Shown here: piece by piece, positions 1 to 9,900 of the stretch
Layout: each line of letters opens with the position of its first letter
How positions within the stretch are numbered: the first letter of the stretch is position 1
Assembly (NCBI GenBank): GCA_030835135.1
Contig: JAUQWO010000041.1
Location: 1 to 55,408 of the forward strand
Direction: 5' to 3'
Length of the DNA stretch: 55,408 bases
Origin: Bacteroidota bacterium
GTDB taxonomy: Bacteria > Bacteroidota > Ignavibacteria > UBA10030 > UBA6906
Translations under genes and position numbers: made by a program
Notes under the pieces: generated by a model
What the model was told of the DNA's origin: nothing
The model's input: only the letters and a program-made list of their open reading frames with translations
The model's database searches: none

Positions 1-2
1 GG

Positions 3-194
3 GAACGCACCTGGCCGGACGGCTTCGCCCTGATGCGATTTCCCGATCTCAAAAAGGGCCTGGCGGTCCTGCAGATCGGCGAACCCGCACGTGCGGTATC
101 GGCACCCGCGGCCGGCCGCCAGGTGACCGCGGACATCGACCGCGTGATAACATTCCTCAAGACGGAAGGAGGCGTGGTCGCTGATGGTCGTTAG
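3..194 (+). CDS. C-terminal fragment of an unidentified protein (5' end outside window)
   Basis: An open frame enters from the left edge and ends at TAG 192-194, giving about 63 residues. It reads as normal protein, with segments such as ERTWPDGFALMRFPDL and a helical tail DRVITFLKTEGG, whereas the other two forward frames are either stopped early or arginine/proline-rich nonsense. The stop overlaps the start of the next glycosyltransferase gene (184) by 11 nt, so it is the upstream member of the same operon. Nothing in the fragment identifies a family. A glycan-synthesis role is inferred only from position. Confidence 0.6.
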   Translation, partial: ERTWPDGFALMRFPDLKKGLAVLQIGEPARAVSAPAAGRQVTADIDRVITFLKTEGGVVADGR

Positions 195-1176
195 CATCGG
201 CATGCGGTTGCAGGATGGTCCGTGGGGTGGGGGAAACCAGTTCGGTTCCTCGCTCGCGGCATTCCTGCGCGCCCGGGGCAATGAGGTGATCTTCGATCTG
301 CAGCATCCCGCGATCGACGTGATCCTGTTGACCGAGCCGCGCGGGGACCTGCGCACTTCCGCATACACCGATGACGACATCGAACGGTTTCAGACCGCTA
401 CCGGCCGCCGCGCCGTGGTCGTCCACCGCATCAACGAATGCGACGAACGCAAAGGGACCACCGGCGTGAACGCCCGGCTCCGTCACGCGAATCGCGTCGC
501 GGATGCGACCGTGTTCATCTCCACGTGGCTCAGGGATCTCCATCGCGGTCAGGGGATGCATGCGCACGTGCCGGTCGTGATCCTGAACGGGGCCGATGCG
601 TCGGTGTTCCACCCCCGTGGACACATCGCATGGCGGGGCGAGGGGCCGTTGCGTCTGGTGACCCACCATTGGGGCGCGAACCGCCAGAAAGGGATGGACA
701 CGTATCTCCAGATCGACGCGATGCTGGACGATCCTGCCCTGGCGCAACGGCTTGCGTTCACCTATATCGGTAATCTGCCGGACGATGTCCGCTTCCGCCA
801 CGCTACGGTGCTGGCCCCGCTGCATGGACATGCACTCGCCGATGCTTTGCGCTCGCAGCATGTGTACGTCACGGGGTCGGTGTGCGAACCCGCCGGCATG
901 CACCACATCGAAGGGGCCGCCTGTGGACTGCCCGTGCTGTACCGGAACAGTGGCGCACTTCCTGAATATTGTGCCGACTTCGGCGAAGGATTCGATGGAC
1001 CCGATCTTCTCGCTGCACTCCGCCGCCTCGTCGGCGCGTACCATGTGTGGGCGGACCGGATCATGACGTACCCGCACTCGGCCGACCGTATGTGCGGACG
1101 ATACCTCGATCTCTTCGTGTCGCTTCTCGGACAACGGAGATCCACCGTCGTACACACGTTCCCGGAGGCGGGATGA
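184..1176 (+). CDS. GT4-type glycosyltransferase
   Basis: This 330-aa protein has the two-domain (GT-B) layout of group 1/GT4 retaining glycosyltransferases, which transfer sugar from a nucleotide-sugar donor. A glycine-rich loop WGGGNQFGSS lies near residue 15 and is typical of the N-terminal Rossmann domain. The C-terminal domain carries an E-x7-E-type motif in EPAGMHHIEGAACGLP, the usual donor-binding site. It is slightly short for the family (350-400 aa is common). It overlaps the preceding fragment, and its stop TGA 1174-1176 overlaps the next ATG (1173), implying translational coupling. Sugar and acceptor cannot be read from sequence; the flagellin-linked operon suggests a protein glycan. 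Confidence 0.8.
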   Translation: MVVSIGMRLQDGPWGGGNQFGSSLAAFLRARGNEVIFDLQHPAIDVILLTEPRGDLRTSAYTDDDIERFQTATGRRAVVVHRINECDERKGTTGVNARLRHANRVADATVFISTWLRDLHRGQGMHAHVPVVILNGADASVFHPRGHIAWRGEGPLRLVTHHWGANRQKGMDTYLQIDAMLDDPALAQRLAFTYIGNLPDDVRFRHATVLAPLHGHALADALRSQHVYVTGSVCEPAGMHHIEGAACGLPVLYRNSGALPEYCADFGEGFDGPDLLAALRRLVGAYHVWADRIMTYPHSADRMCGRYLDLFVSLLGQRRSTVVHTFPEAG

Positions 1177-2309
1177 TGGATGCCATGACCGCCATGCGGG
1201 GGGAGCGCGTGCCGATGAAGACATGGGTGTGGAATGTGGTGGACGGCCTGCCGCGATTCCTGGCGCAGCTGCGCGTCTCCGGGACGGCGGCACGGTATCT
1301 CCCTGCGACCGCAGGTGTTCTGCCCAGCGGGGCAGCGATCGGACTCGGCTATACGGCGCTGGCCGTGAAACTCCACGTCCTCCTGGGGACGTGGAGCTCG
1401 ATGACCGCAGGTGAACAGCAGGCGCACGTGGAAGGGATACGTTCATTTCAGACCGATGTGCCGTCGCCGGATACCTATTGGGGCCGTGGAGCATTTGTGG
1501 ATGCTCCGTTGATCGACGCGCTCGTCCGGACCACATCGCTGTCGCCGAGTCCCGTGCAACAGGTGAGCACGATACGCAATGTCATCCGGGCAGAAAGCAA
1601 ACAGGCGATCGCATCGCTGATCCAGGTCGGCGCTTCGCCACGGTACCGGTACATGGACCTTCCGGATTCCGTGGAAAGCGTCCGGCTCTTCCTCGAGAGC
1701 TTTGATTGGGGGCAACCGTGGAGCGCGGGGGGACAGACGTCGGCACTCGCGATGCTCCTGGCAACGGGGCACGGTGAGGCACCACGTGAGGCGGAAGAGC
1801 AGCTTCTCGGGACCATCCACCGGTTCTTCTGCGCGCTCCTCGATCCGGTCACGGGTGCCTACTTCAGCGGATCGATGCCAGAGCACGGCAATCTGGTGAA
1901 TGGGGCCATGAAGGTCCTGACCGCACTCGACTGGCTCGGAGAACCCGTGCATGCGCCGGAGCGGCTGATCGATACCTGTCTGGCCGCATTGCCCTCGCAT
2001 GAAGGATGTCACCTCGTGGACGCCGCATACGTTCTGCACCAGTGCCGGCGCACAACGGATCATCGCGCCGTGGAGGTGCGGGACTACGCGCGGGCACTGC
2101 TGGAAATGATCAGGTTGCACCACAATCCGGATGGCGGATTTTCATACTGGATCGGGAAAAGCCAGACGTCCTACTATGGCGTCCCGATCACATCGGGGAT
2201 GCCGGTGAGCGACATCCATGGAACACTCCTTCTGACCTGGGCACTGGCGATGGTCTTCCGGCTCATCGGTGATGACGCCGCCCCGGTCCTGGGAGCGATA
2301 CGACCGTGA
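1173..2309 (+). CDS. Predicted alpha/alpha-toroid (terpenoid cyclase/prenyltransferase-like fold) protein
   Basis: Starting at ATG 1173, which overlaps the previous stop as ATGA, the product is 378 aa. It contains several spaced helical-repeat signatures of the kind found in alpha6/alpha6 barrel proteins: a GLGYTALAVKLHVLLG helix, GGQTSALAMLLATG, NGAMKVLTALDWLG, HLVDAAYVLHQC, and a late DGGFSYW followed by SDIHGTLLLTWAL. The DGGF and paired-helix pattern recalls squalene cyclase/prenyltransferase or polysaccharide-lyase-like toroids. I do not see a clear catalytic DDxxD or DxDD motif, so an enzymatic class is not claimed. It sits between two glycosyltransferases in one operon. It could be a glycan-modifying enzyme or a scaffold. 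Confidence 0.55.
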   Translation: MMDAMTAMRGERVPMKTWVWNVVDGLPRFLAQLRVSGTAARYLPATAGVLPSGAAIGLGYTALAVKLHVLLGTWSSMTAGEQQAHVEGIRSFQTDVPSPDTYWGRGAFVDAPLIDALVRTTSLSPSPVQQVSTIRNVIRAESKQAIASLIQVGASPRYRYMDLPDSVESVRLFLESFDWGQPWSAGGQTSALAMLLATGHGEAPREAEEQLLGTIHRFFCALLDPVTGAYFSGSMPEHGNLVNGAMKVLTALDWLGEPVHAPERLIDTCLAALPSHEGCHLVDAAYVLHQCRRTTDHRAVEVRDYARALLEMIRLHHNPDGGFSYWIGKSQTSYYGVPITSGMPVSDIHGTLLLTWALAMVFRLIGDDAAPVLGAIRP

Positions 2310-2316
2310 AGGGATC

Positions 2317-3429
2317 ATGATCACTCAATTCCATACCGACGTGCCGTACTCGCGCCTCTACCTGGTGGGCGACAATGCCCCGTGGGTCCTGTCCGAAGAG
2401 GTGCGCTCGGTGCATGCCGTGGCCACGCGGCTCGGCATCCGCGCCGAGGTCGCCACCGATGTCACGGCCATCCGGAAACAGAGCATCTTCTTCATCAGCC
2501 GGTATGCGATGCTCCAGTCGATCGAACGCGACAGGGATAACCGGCTGGCGTTCGCGTACTTCCACGGCACTCCCGGCACCGGGTATCCCGAATTCGACGA
2601 TATGTTCCAGCGGTTGTCCTTCTGGCATCCGCGCATCAGCAGGGTGCAGGTGAGCTACTCCGCGATGGAAGATGTGATGGCGCGAACGGGAATGGACCGG
2701 GCGAAGATCCACCGCATCCCGCTGGCGATCGAGCTGGCAATGTTCCGGATGCGTACGCCGGCCGACCGCGCGGAAGCACGCGCCGCCCTCGGCATCCCGC
2801 AGGATGCATTCGTGGTGGGATCATTCCAGAAGGATGGCAATGGCTGGGGTGAGGGACTCGAACCGAAGCTCATCAAGGGACCGGATGTCTTCCTCCGCGT
2901 CATCGATGGCGTCCGCGACCGGATCCCGGGATTGATGGTGCTGCTCACGGGTCCGGCACGCGGTTATGTGAAGCGCGGGCTCGAACAGCTGCGGGTACCG
3001 TACCGGCACGTCCAGCTCGACCGCTACGAGGATGTTGCACAATGCTATCACGCGATCGATACGTATGTCGTGGCATCGCGGCAGGAGGGGGGACCCAAAG
3101 CGATCCTGGAATCGATGGCCAGCGGCGTGCCGCTGGTCACGACACATGTCGGCCAGGCGATCGATCTGGTGCAGCACTGTGTCAACGGATGGACCAGCCC
3201 GGTCGAAGACGCGGCCAATCTTGCCGCCGGTGTGCTGGACATCCATGGGAATCCCCGCGCATGGACGGAGATCGCGCTGAACGCGCGCGGAACCGCTGAG
3301 GCACATTCCTATGAACGCCAGACGCATCTCTGGCGCCGGTTCTTCGATGGCTTCGTCGTGCCGGATCCCCGGCGCCCGGAACCGGTGAGACATGGTCAGA
3401 TCCCGAACGGCAACGGGAGGATGTCGTGA
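2317..3429 (+). CDS. GT4-type glycosyltransferase
   Basis: The product is a 370-aa GT-B protein. An in-frame ATG exists at 2269 inside the preceding gene, but ATG 2317 follows a purine-rich GAAGGG and begins the conserved-looking sequence MITQFHTDVPYSRLYLVG, so 2317 is chosen. The C-terminal half is a standard Glycos_transf_1 domain: RAALGIP linker, VVGSFQKDG, LMVLLTGPARGY, a HVQLDRYEDVAQCYHAIDTYV segment, and the donor-binding EGGPKAILESMASGVPLV with E-x7-E spacing, followed by VGQAIDLV. It lies 7 nt after the toroid gene and overlaps the next gene by 4 nt (GTGA). It probably adds one sugar in the pathway built by this operon. Confidence 0.85.
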   Translation: MITQFHTDVPYSRLYLVGDNAPWVLSEEVRSVHAVATRLGIRAEVATDVTAIRKQSIFFISRYAMLQSIERDRDNRLAFAYFHGTPGTGYPEFDDMFQRLSFWHPRISRVQVSYSAMEDVMARTGMDRAKIHRIPLAIELAMFRMRTPADRAEARAALGIPQDAFVVGSFQKDGNGWGEGLEPKLIKGPDVFLRVIDGVRDRIPGLMVLLTGPARGYVKRGLEQLRVPYRHVQLDRYEDVAQCYHAIDTYVVASRQEGGPKAILESMASGVPLVTTHVGQAIDLVQHCVNGWTSPVEDAANLAAGVLDIHGNPRAWTEIALNARGTAEAHSYERQTHLWRRFFDGFVVPDPRRPEPVRHGQIPNGNGRMS

Positions 3430-6400
3430 GCCAGCATCCCCGATCACGCCGACAGGTCCGGAAGGTCGAGCACGGGAGGCTCGCGTATTATCTGGAGCCC
3501 GCGACGGCCGAATTCTGGGACCATCACTGGTCCGGCACACTGGACCGTTCGTCGTATGCGGAGGCGGAAGCCGGTCATCTGGCCTGGTTCGAAGAACCGT
3601 TCACGCGGTATCTGCCAGCGTCAGGAACGATCCTCGAGGCAGGATGCGGGATCGGACAGTATGTTGTTGCGCTCCGCAGGCGCGGGTACAATGTCGTGGG
3701 CGTCGAGTGGGCGGCCCGCACGGTCGAACGTGTCCGGACTATCTTCCCCGGTATACCCGTGACGGCGGGTGATGTGACGGCCCTGGATGTGCCGGATGGC
3801 ACATACGCCGGCTATGTATCCCTGGGCGTGATGGAACACCGGCGCGAAGGTCCGGAGCCCTTCCTGCGCGAAGCGATGCGCGTGCTTGCTCCCGGCGGGA
3901 TCGCCATGATCTCCGTTCCCCACTTCCATCTGCTCCGTCGCGCGAAAGGATCTGCGGGGATGTTTGGCGGCGACAGTGCGGACCTCGGCTTCTATCAATA
4001 TGCATTCAGCGAACAGGAGTTCGCCACGTTCATTCGTGACGCCGGTTTTGACATCATCGAGGTGCGCGCATACGACGGGGTCAAAGGTGTCAAGGACGAA
4101 CTGGGATTCGTCAGATCGTTGCTTGCCCATCCGCGCCACGGAGCTGCCGTGCGCCGGTTCCTCGGATCGAGCCGCGTCATCGAGAAGACATTCGGACACA
4201 TGATGCTGTTCGTGTGCCGCAAACCGGACCGTGCGGTAGCAGAACCGGCGCCGGTCCCGGCCGGGCCTGAGCCATCCCGCGTGTCCGCCGGTCTGCATCT
4301 CGCCGTCTTCCTGACGCGCGGCATGTCGTTGGCCGGGTGGGATGAGGTGGGTATGCTGGAACGCGAAATGGCCCTGTACCGCCGCCTGGTCTCGCTCGGC
4401 GTGAAGGTCACGCTGGTGAGCTACGGGGGAGCAGCGGAGATGTCATACGCTGCGCGGTTCTCCGGCATCGGGATCTGTGCGAATACCGGCGGGCTGCCCG
4501 CCGATGAGTACGAGCGGTCCCTCGAACGGCTCCATGAAGGCGTTCTGTCGAGCGTCGATGTCTTCCGGTCCAATCAGACCAACGGAGCCGATGTTGCCCT
4601 CCGCGTTGCCCGTCATTTCGGTCGTCCCATGATCGCACGCTGCGGCTACCTCTGGTCGGCGTTCGCTGCGCGCGAGCATGGTCCGGATTCTCCGGCTGCA
4701 CGTCACGCACGGGCGGTCGAAGAGATGGTCTTCATGGGAGCGGAGCGCATCGTGGTCACGACCCCCGCCATGGCGGCCGGTGTGGCCGGACGGCTGCCCC
4801 AGGCGGCGGGGAAGCTCATCGTGACCCCGAACTACGTCGATACCGAACGTTTCGCGCCGGCTCCCGGTGTGGAAAAAACATGGGATGTGCTGTTCATCGG
4901 ACGGCTCACCGATCAGAAGAACGTGCCGCTGCTGCTCGACGTGGTTCACGCCCTTCCGATCCGTGCAGCGATCGTCGGTCAGGGCCCGATGGAGGCTGCA
5001 TTGCGCGCACACCCCGCCTCCGTCAGCGGAAAGGTGGAATGGCTCGGCCGGATACCATCGGAACAATTGCCGGCCGTGATGCATCGGAGCAAGGTCTTCG
5101 TCCTGCCGTCGCGCTATGAAGGTCATCCGAAAGCTCTCCTCGAAGCGATGGCCGCAGGGATGGCGGTCGTCGGGACGGACGTTCCCGGTATCGCGGATGT
5201 GGTCGGCCATGAACAGACCGGCCTTCTTGCTGCACCAGAGGTCGTTGCTCTTGCGACCGCGATCGTGCGCCTGCTGAGCGATGCATCCCTGGCGCGACGG
5301 CTCGGAGATGCTGCCCGCGCTGCCATGCTCGAAGAGTGCAGCCTCACCACGATCGCGCGCCGTGAAGTGGAACTCCTCACCGGCATGCTGCAGGATACGA
5401 CCGTTCCGGAACCGGCCGGGGACCTGCAGGCGGTCATGGCCCGGGCATTGGACCGTCTGGATGATGCGGCATGCATGGATGCGATCGGGGGGTACCTCGC
5501 GCGCCGTGCACGTGGACTGGCTCCCGATGCCGGTCTCCGGCTGCTGTTCGGCGTGGAAGACCGGTTGTACCCGGTCGAAGGAGAATTGGCAGTGACGTAT
5601 GGCGGCGGCGTGCACACCAAGCACCGTCACATGCGGTACCACGACTTCTTTGTGGACCGCGTGCACAAGGGCGAGAGCGTCCTTGATGTGGGGTGCGGCA
5701 TCGGGGCGGTGGCATATGACGTTGCGGAACGGAGCGGCGCAACGGTCACCGGCATCGATCTCAGCGAAACGAATATCGCGACCGCACGCGTGCGCTATCC
5801 GCACCCGCGGGTCACGTATGTGGCAGGGGATGCCCTGCAGTTGCGGTCGACCGGTGCCGTGGACGTGATCATACTCTCGAACGTGCTGGAGCATATCGCC
5901 GGTCGTCCGGGATTCCTTCGCGCCGTGGTCCGTCTGGCCACGCCGCGCCGGGTGTTGATCCGTGTGCCGTTGTTCGAGCGCGACTGGCGGATCCCGTTGC
6001 GCAAAGAGCTTCAGGTGGAGTACCGTCTGGACCCGACGCATGAGACCGAGTACACACTGGAATCGTTCGCGGCCGAGATGCATGACGCCGGACTGCGGGT
6101 CACGCACCAGGAAGTGCGGTGGGGCGAAGTGTGGGCGGAATGTGAACCGGTGGCTGCCGCTGTGGCCCCGCGTGTGAGCGTGGTGATGTCCACCCGCAAC
6201 AACGCCGCGTTCCTTCCCCTGGCACTGGAAAGCATCGCCCAGCAGACCTTCACGGACTTCGAGTTGATCGTGGTGGATGATGGCTCGACGGATGAGACCC
6301 CGGCGATCCTGGCCCGGTATACGGACCCGCGCATGAGGACGATCGTGCACACGGAGCGGCAGGGACTGACGCGCTCGCTCAATGAAGCGATCGCGCGGTG

Positions 6401-6920
6401 CCGTGGCATCTACATCGCCCGGATGGACGGCGATGATGTGGCCCTGCCCGAGCGCCTGGCACGCCAGGTGGCATTTCTGGATGCACATCACGCGGTGGGG
6501 CTGCTGGGAACGGGATTCATGTATATCGACGGGAGCAACGCAGTGCAGGGTGTTGAACCCGTGTTCGCCACGGATGCTGAGATCAGGGCGCGGCTGCTGA
6601 TCCATAACTGCTTCGGTCATGGCACGGTCATGGTGCGCCGCACCGTACTGGACAGTGTCGGCGGGTATGATGAGGGGTACCGGTTCGCTCAGGACTATGA
6701 TCTGTGGCTGCGGATCGCGGAGCGGTACGAGGTGGCGAACCTTCCGGAGTTCCTGTACTGCTGGCGGAAGAGCGGAGTGAGCGTCAGTGCAGTGCATGGC
6801 GGAGAGCAGGAGCAGTACGCGGCCCGGGCGAAGGCGCAGGCCATCGCACGGGGCATCCTGCCGGTACCCGCCATCACGCCGTCCACGGTCGAGCATTCTG
6901 TCGCGGGGGTGCCGCAATGA
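3426..6920 (+). CDS. Four-domain fusion: methyltransferase - GT4 - methyltransferase - GT2
   Basis: This 1164-aa protein starts at GTG 3426, overlapping the previous stop by 4 nt behind a GGGAGG ribosome site. Domains in order: a class I SAM methyltransferase at about 65-265 (EAGCGIGQY at 71-79); a GT4 domain at about 290-655 (IGRLTDQKNVPLL, donor motif EGHPKALLE at 565-573); a second SAM methyltransferase at about 730-890 (DVGCGIGA at 754-761, LSNVLEHI); and a GT2 domain from about 916 to 1150 (VSVVMSTRNN, DDGSTDE at 951-957, DGDD at 1001-1004, and an RFAQDYDLWLRI acceptor-side motif). The parts match families that normally occur as separate proteins. The order suggests alternating methylation and sugar transfer on one glycan. 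Substrates are unknown. Confidence 0.85.
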   Translation: MSQHPRSRRQVRKVEHGRLAYYLEPATAEFWDHHWSGTLDRSSYAEAEAGHLAWFEEPFTRYLPASGTILEAGCGIGQYVVALRRRGYNVVGVEWAARTVERVRTIFPGIPVTAGDVTALDVPDGTYAGYVSLGVMEHRREGPEPFLREAMRVLAPGGIAMISVPHFHLLRRAKGSAGMFGGDSADLGFYQYAFSEQEFATFIRDAGFDIIEVRAYDGVKGVKDELGFVRSLLAHPRHGAAVRRFLGSSRVIEKTFGHMMLFVCRKPDRAVAEPAPVPAGPEPSRVSAGLHLAVFLTRGMSLAGWDEVGMLEREMALYRRLVSLGVKVTLVSYGGAAEMSYAARFSGIGICANTGGLPADEYERSLERLHEGVLSSVDVFRSNQTNGADVALRVARHFGRPMIARCGYLWSAFAAREHGPDSPAARHARAVEEMVFMGAERIVVTTPAMAAGVAGRLPQAAGKLIVTPNYVDTERFAPAPGVEKTWDVLFIGRLTDQKNVPLLLDVVHALPIRAAIVGQGPMEAALRAHPASVSGKVEWLGRIPSEQLPAVMHRSKVFVLPSRYEGHPKALLEAMAAGMAVVGTDVPGIADVVGHEQTGLLAAPEVVALATAIVRLLSDASLARRLGDAARAAMLEECSLTTIARREVELLTGMLQDTTVPEPAGDLQAVMARALDRLDDAACMDAIGGYLARRARGLAPDAGLRLLFGVEDRLYPVEGELAVTYGGGVHTKHRHMRYHDFFVDRVHKGESVLDVGCGIGAVAYDVAERSGATVTGIDLSETNIATARVRYPHPRVTYVAGDALQLRSTGAVDVIILSNVLEHIAGRPGFLRAVVRLATPRRVLIRVPLFERDWRIPLRKELQVEYRLDPTHETEYTLESFAAEMHDAGLRVTHQEVRWGEVWAECEPVAAAVAPRVSVVMSTRNNAAFLPLALESIAQQTFTDFELIVVDDGSTDETPAILARYTDPRMRTIVHTERQGLTRSLNEAIARCRGIYIARMDGDDVALPERLARQVAFLDAHHAVGLLGTGFMYIDGSNAVQGVEPVFATDAEIRARLLIHNCFGHGTVMVRRTVLDSVGGYDEGYRFAQDYDLWLRIAERYEVANLPEFLYCWRKSGVSVSAVHGGEQEQYAARAKAQAIARGILPVPAITPSTVEHSVAGVPQ

Positions 6921-9900
6921 TCGATCAGAGACATCCGGATTTCAAGGATACGCCGGTCGCGCCGGGTCGCCCGTCCATGCACTATGTTCCCGCCGGATCC
7001 GGAGAGCCGCCGCAGGTCTCGATCGTGACGCCGTTCTTCAACACGGGCAGCGAGTTCCCTGAGACGGCACGGTCGGTGGTCGGTCAATCCTTCCAGCAAT
7101 GGGAATGGATCATCGTGAACGATGGGTCCACGGACCCGGCGTCGTTGGCGATGCTGGACGGTTTCCGGAAACGTGATGAACGCATCCGGGTGATCGATCA
7201 CGGGGAGAACCGCGGGTTGAGTGCGGCACGCAATACGGGCTGGCGTGCGGCGCGATCGGAGTTCATTGTCCTGCTGGACAGCGATGACCTGCTGGAACCG
7301 ACGGCGGTGGAGAAATGGTACTGGCACCTTGCCACGTTCCCGGAGCATGCGTTCGTCAAGGGATTCGGCGTTGGATTCGGTGAGCAGGAGTATCTCTGGC
7401 AGCGCGGTTTCCATGAGCACGAGGCATTCCTCGAAGAGAACCTCGTCGATGCGACATCCATGATACGGCGTGTGGTGCTCGAGCATGTCGGTGGTTTCGA
7501 CGAGTCCACACGCGAGGGTCTGGAGGATTGGGATCTCTGGTTGCACGCGGCCGCCCTGGGATACTGGGGAGGCACGGTGCCCGAGTTCCTGAACTGGTAC
7601 AGGCGCCGGGCCGAGCACACGGATCGCTGGTCCAACCTGTCCGCGTCGGCCCGCGCAGCATTCCGGGACACCCTGCGCTCGCGGTATCCGCTTCTCTGGG
7701 AGCAGGGTTTCCCGAAGGCCCAACCGGCAACCGAGGGTGCCTACGCGCCGATGCACGATGCGTTCCCCGCGGCGAACCGGCTGGCGAAGCGTGGCCGCAG
7801 GTTGCTCATGATCGTTCCCTGGTTCGCCATGGGCGGCGCAGACAAGTTCAACTGTGATGTGATCGGTGAGGTGCGGAAGCATGGCTGGGAGGTGACGGTC
7901 GCGAGCACGATGGAAGGGGACCACTCCTGGCTCGCCGCATTCGCCCGGCTGACCCCGGACGTCTTTCCGCTGGAGCACTTCCTCCGGCTGGCGGACTATC
8001 CTCGTTTCCTGGCGTACCTCATCGCATCGAGGGACATCGACACGGTGATGATCACGAACTCGGAGCTCGGATACAAACTTGTGCCGTATCTCCGGTCGCG
8101 CTTCCCCGGCGTGGCGTTCGTGGACTACTGCCATATGGAGGATGATGCATGGAACAATGGCGGCTACCCGCGCCAGGCAGTGCAGATGCAGGATGTGCTC
8201 GATCTGAACATCACATCGTCGGCGTATTTGCGTGAGTGGGAGATACGCCGCGGGGGCGATCCGTCACGCATCGAGGTCTGCACGACCAATATCGACACGG
8301 AGCTGTGGCGCCCCGATCCGTCGGTGCGGGCCCGCCAGCGTGCGGCCCTTGGGATCGACGACAACCTCCCCCTGATCCTGTTCTCCGGCCGGATCGTGGC
8401 GCAGAAACAACCGGCGGTACTGGTGGAGGCCGTACGGATGCTCGATGCCAGAGGCGTGCGATCCCTGACCCTTGTCGCCGGCGATGGCGTCGATCGTGAA
8501 GCACTCGAGGCACGCGCTGCATCCCTGCATCTCGGACACGCTCTCCGGTTCCTGGGGGCGGTTCCGAACGACAGGATCCGGGAATTGATGCTGAGCGCCG
8601 ACATCCTGTTCCTCCCCTCGGCGTGGGAGGGGATCGCGCTGACCGTGTATGAGGCGATGGCTGCAGGATGCGTGGTGGTAGGGGCTGTTGTCGGAGGCCA
8701 GGCGGAACTGGTGACAGAAGGGACCGGGGTCCTTATCCAGCGCTCGACGCCGGCACAGGAGGCACAGGAGTACGCTGCGATCCTCGAACGGTTGATCGCT
8801 GATCCGGCATTGCGGTCACAGCTGGGCGGATCGGCCCGCGCACGGGTGCATCAGCACTTCTCCCTCGGCCGCATGGGGGAACGCATGATCGCCCTCTTCG
8901 ATCAGGCACGTCATCTGCATGCAACGCAGCCCAGGACCCCGGTGTCGATCGGGCTCGGGCGCTCCACTGCCCTCGAGGCATTGGAAAGCCATCGCAACCG
9001 GCCGAACCGGTGGTGGTATACCGGCGTCACCGACGCCGCCGAAGAGGTGATCCGGATGGTGAAGGATGCTCTCGGGATGAAGGATCACGCGACTGCGCTG
9101 ATCCTTCTTCGTGGCGTGCGGGCGATGTTCGTGCGCGCGGAGGACAGGGACCGTGTGGCGATGATCGATACCCGGATCGCCGAGATCGAAGGACTGCTCG
9201 CTGCAGCGCCGGTGCACCCGGAGGAAGCGCCATTGGTGTCCGTGATCATCCCCTGCTATGCCCAGGCGCAGTACCTCCGGGAAGCGATGGACAGCGTTCT
9301 CGCGCAGACATACGGCCGGTGGGAGATGATCGTCGTGAATGATGGAAGTCCGGACGACGCCTCAGATGTGGTGCGTGGATTCATGAACGACCATCCGGGA
9401 TCGCCTGTGCGTCTTCTCGAGGGACCCAACCATGGTGTCTCTCACGCCCGCAATGCCGGCGCCCGTGCAGCGAAGGGCGAGTTCATCGTGCCACTCGATG
9501 CTGATGATCGCATCGCACCGGCGTTCATCGCAACCTGCCTCGCGGCATTGCGCGCGGAGCCGGCGGCCGGTTTCGCCTATACCCACATCAGGCGCTTCGG
9601 ACTCGTCAATGAGGTGTTCGTCCTGCCGCCATTCGACGCCCATACCGTCGTCCACGAGGACAATACGATCGCGGTCTGCGCCGTGATCCGCCGCGAGGTC
9701 TGGGAACAGGTCGGCGGCTACAACGAGTCCATGCGTGCAGGGTACGAGGACTGGGATTTCTGGGTGGGATGCATTGCCCTGGGATGGCGCGGCATACGCA
9801 TCCCGGAAGCGCTCTTCGAATACCGCATCAAGCCGACGGGAGCGAACACCAGCGCCAATGAACGGAGGATGGACCTCATCGCGCGCATCGTGATGAACCA

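Noticed and set aside
6704-6916. N-terminal extension of the giant glycosyltransferase
   Set aside because: The extra 71 residues overlap the GT2 domain of the previous gene in another frame; ATG 6917 fits the ATGA overlap pattern and has a ribosome site.
4443-6917. Long minus-strand open frame (824 aa) opposite the four-domain fusion
   Set aside because: It is the antisense of a well-supported gene, is rich in H, R, P and Q, has no domain motifs, and reflects high-GC codon bias.
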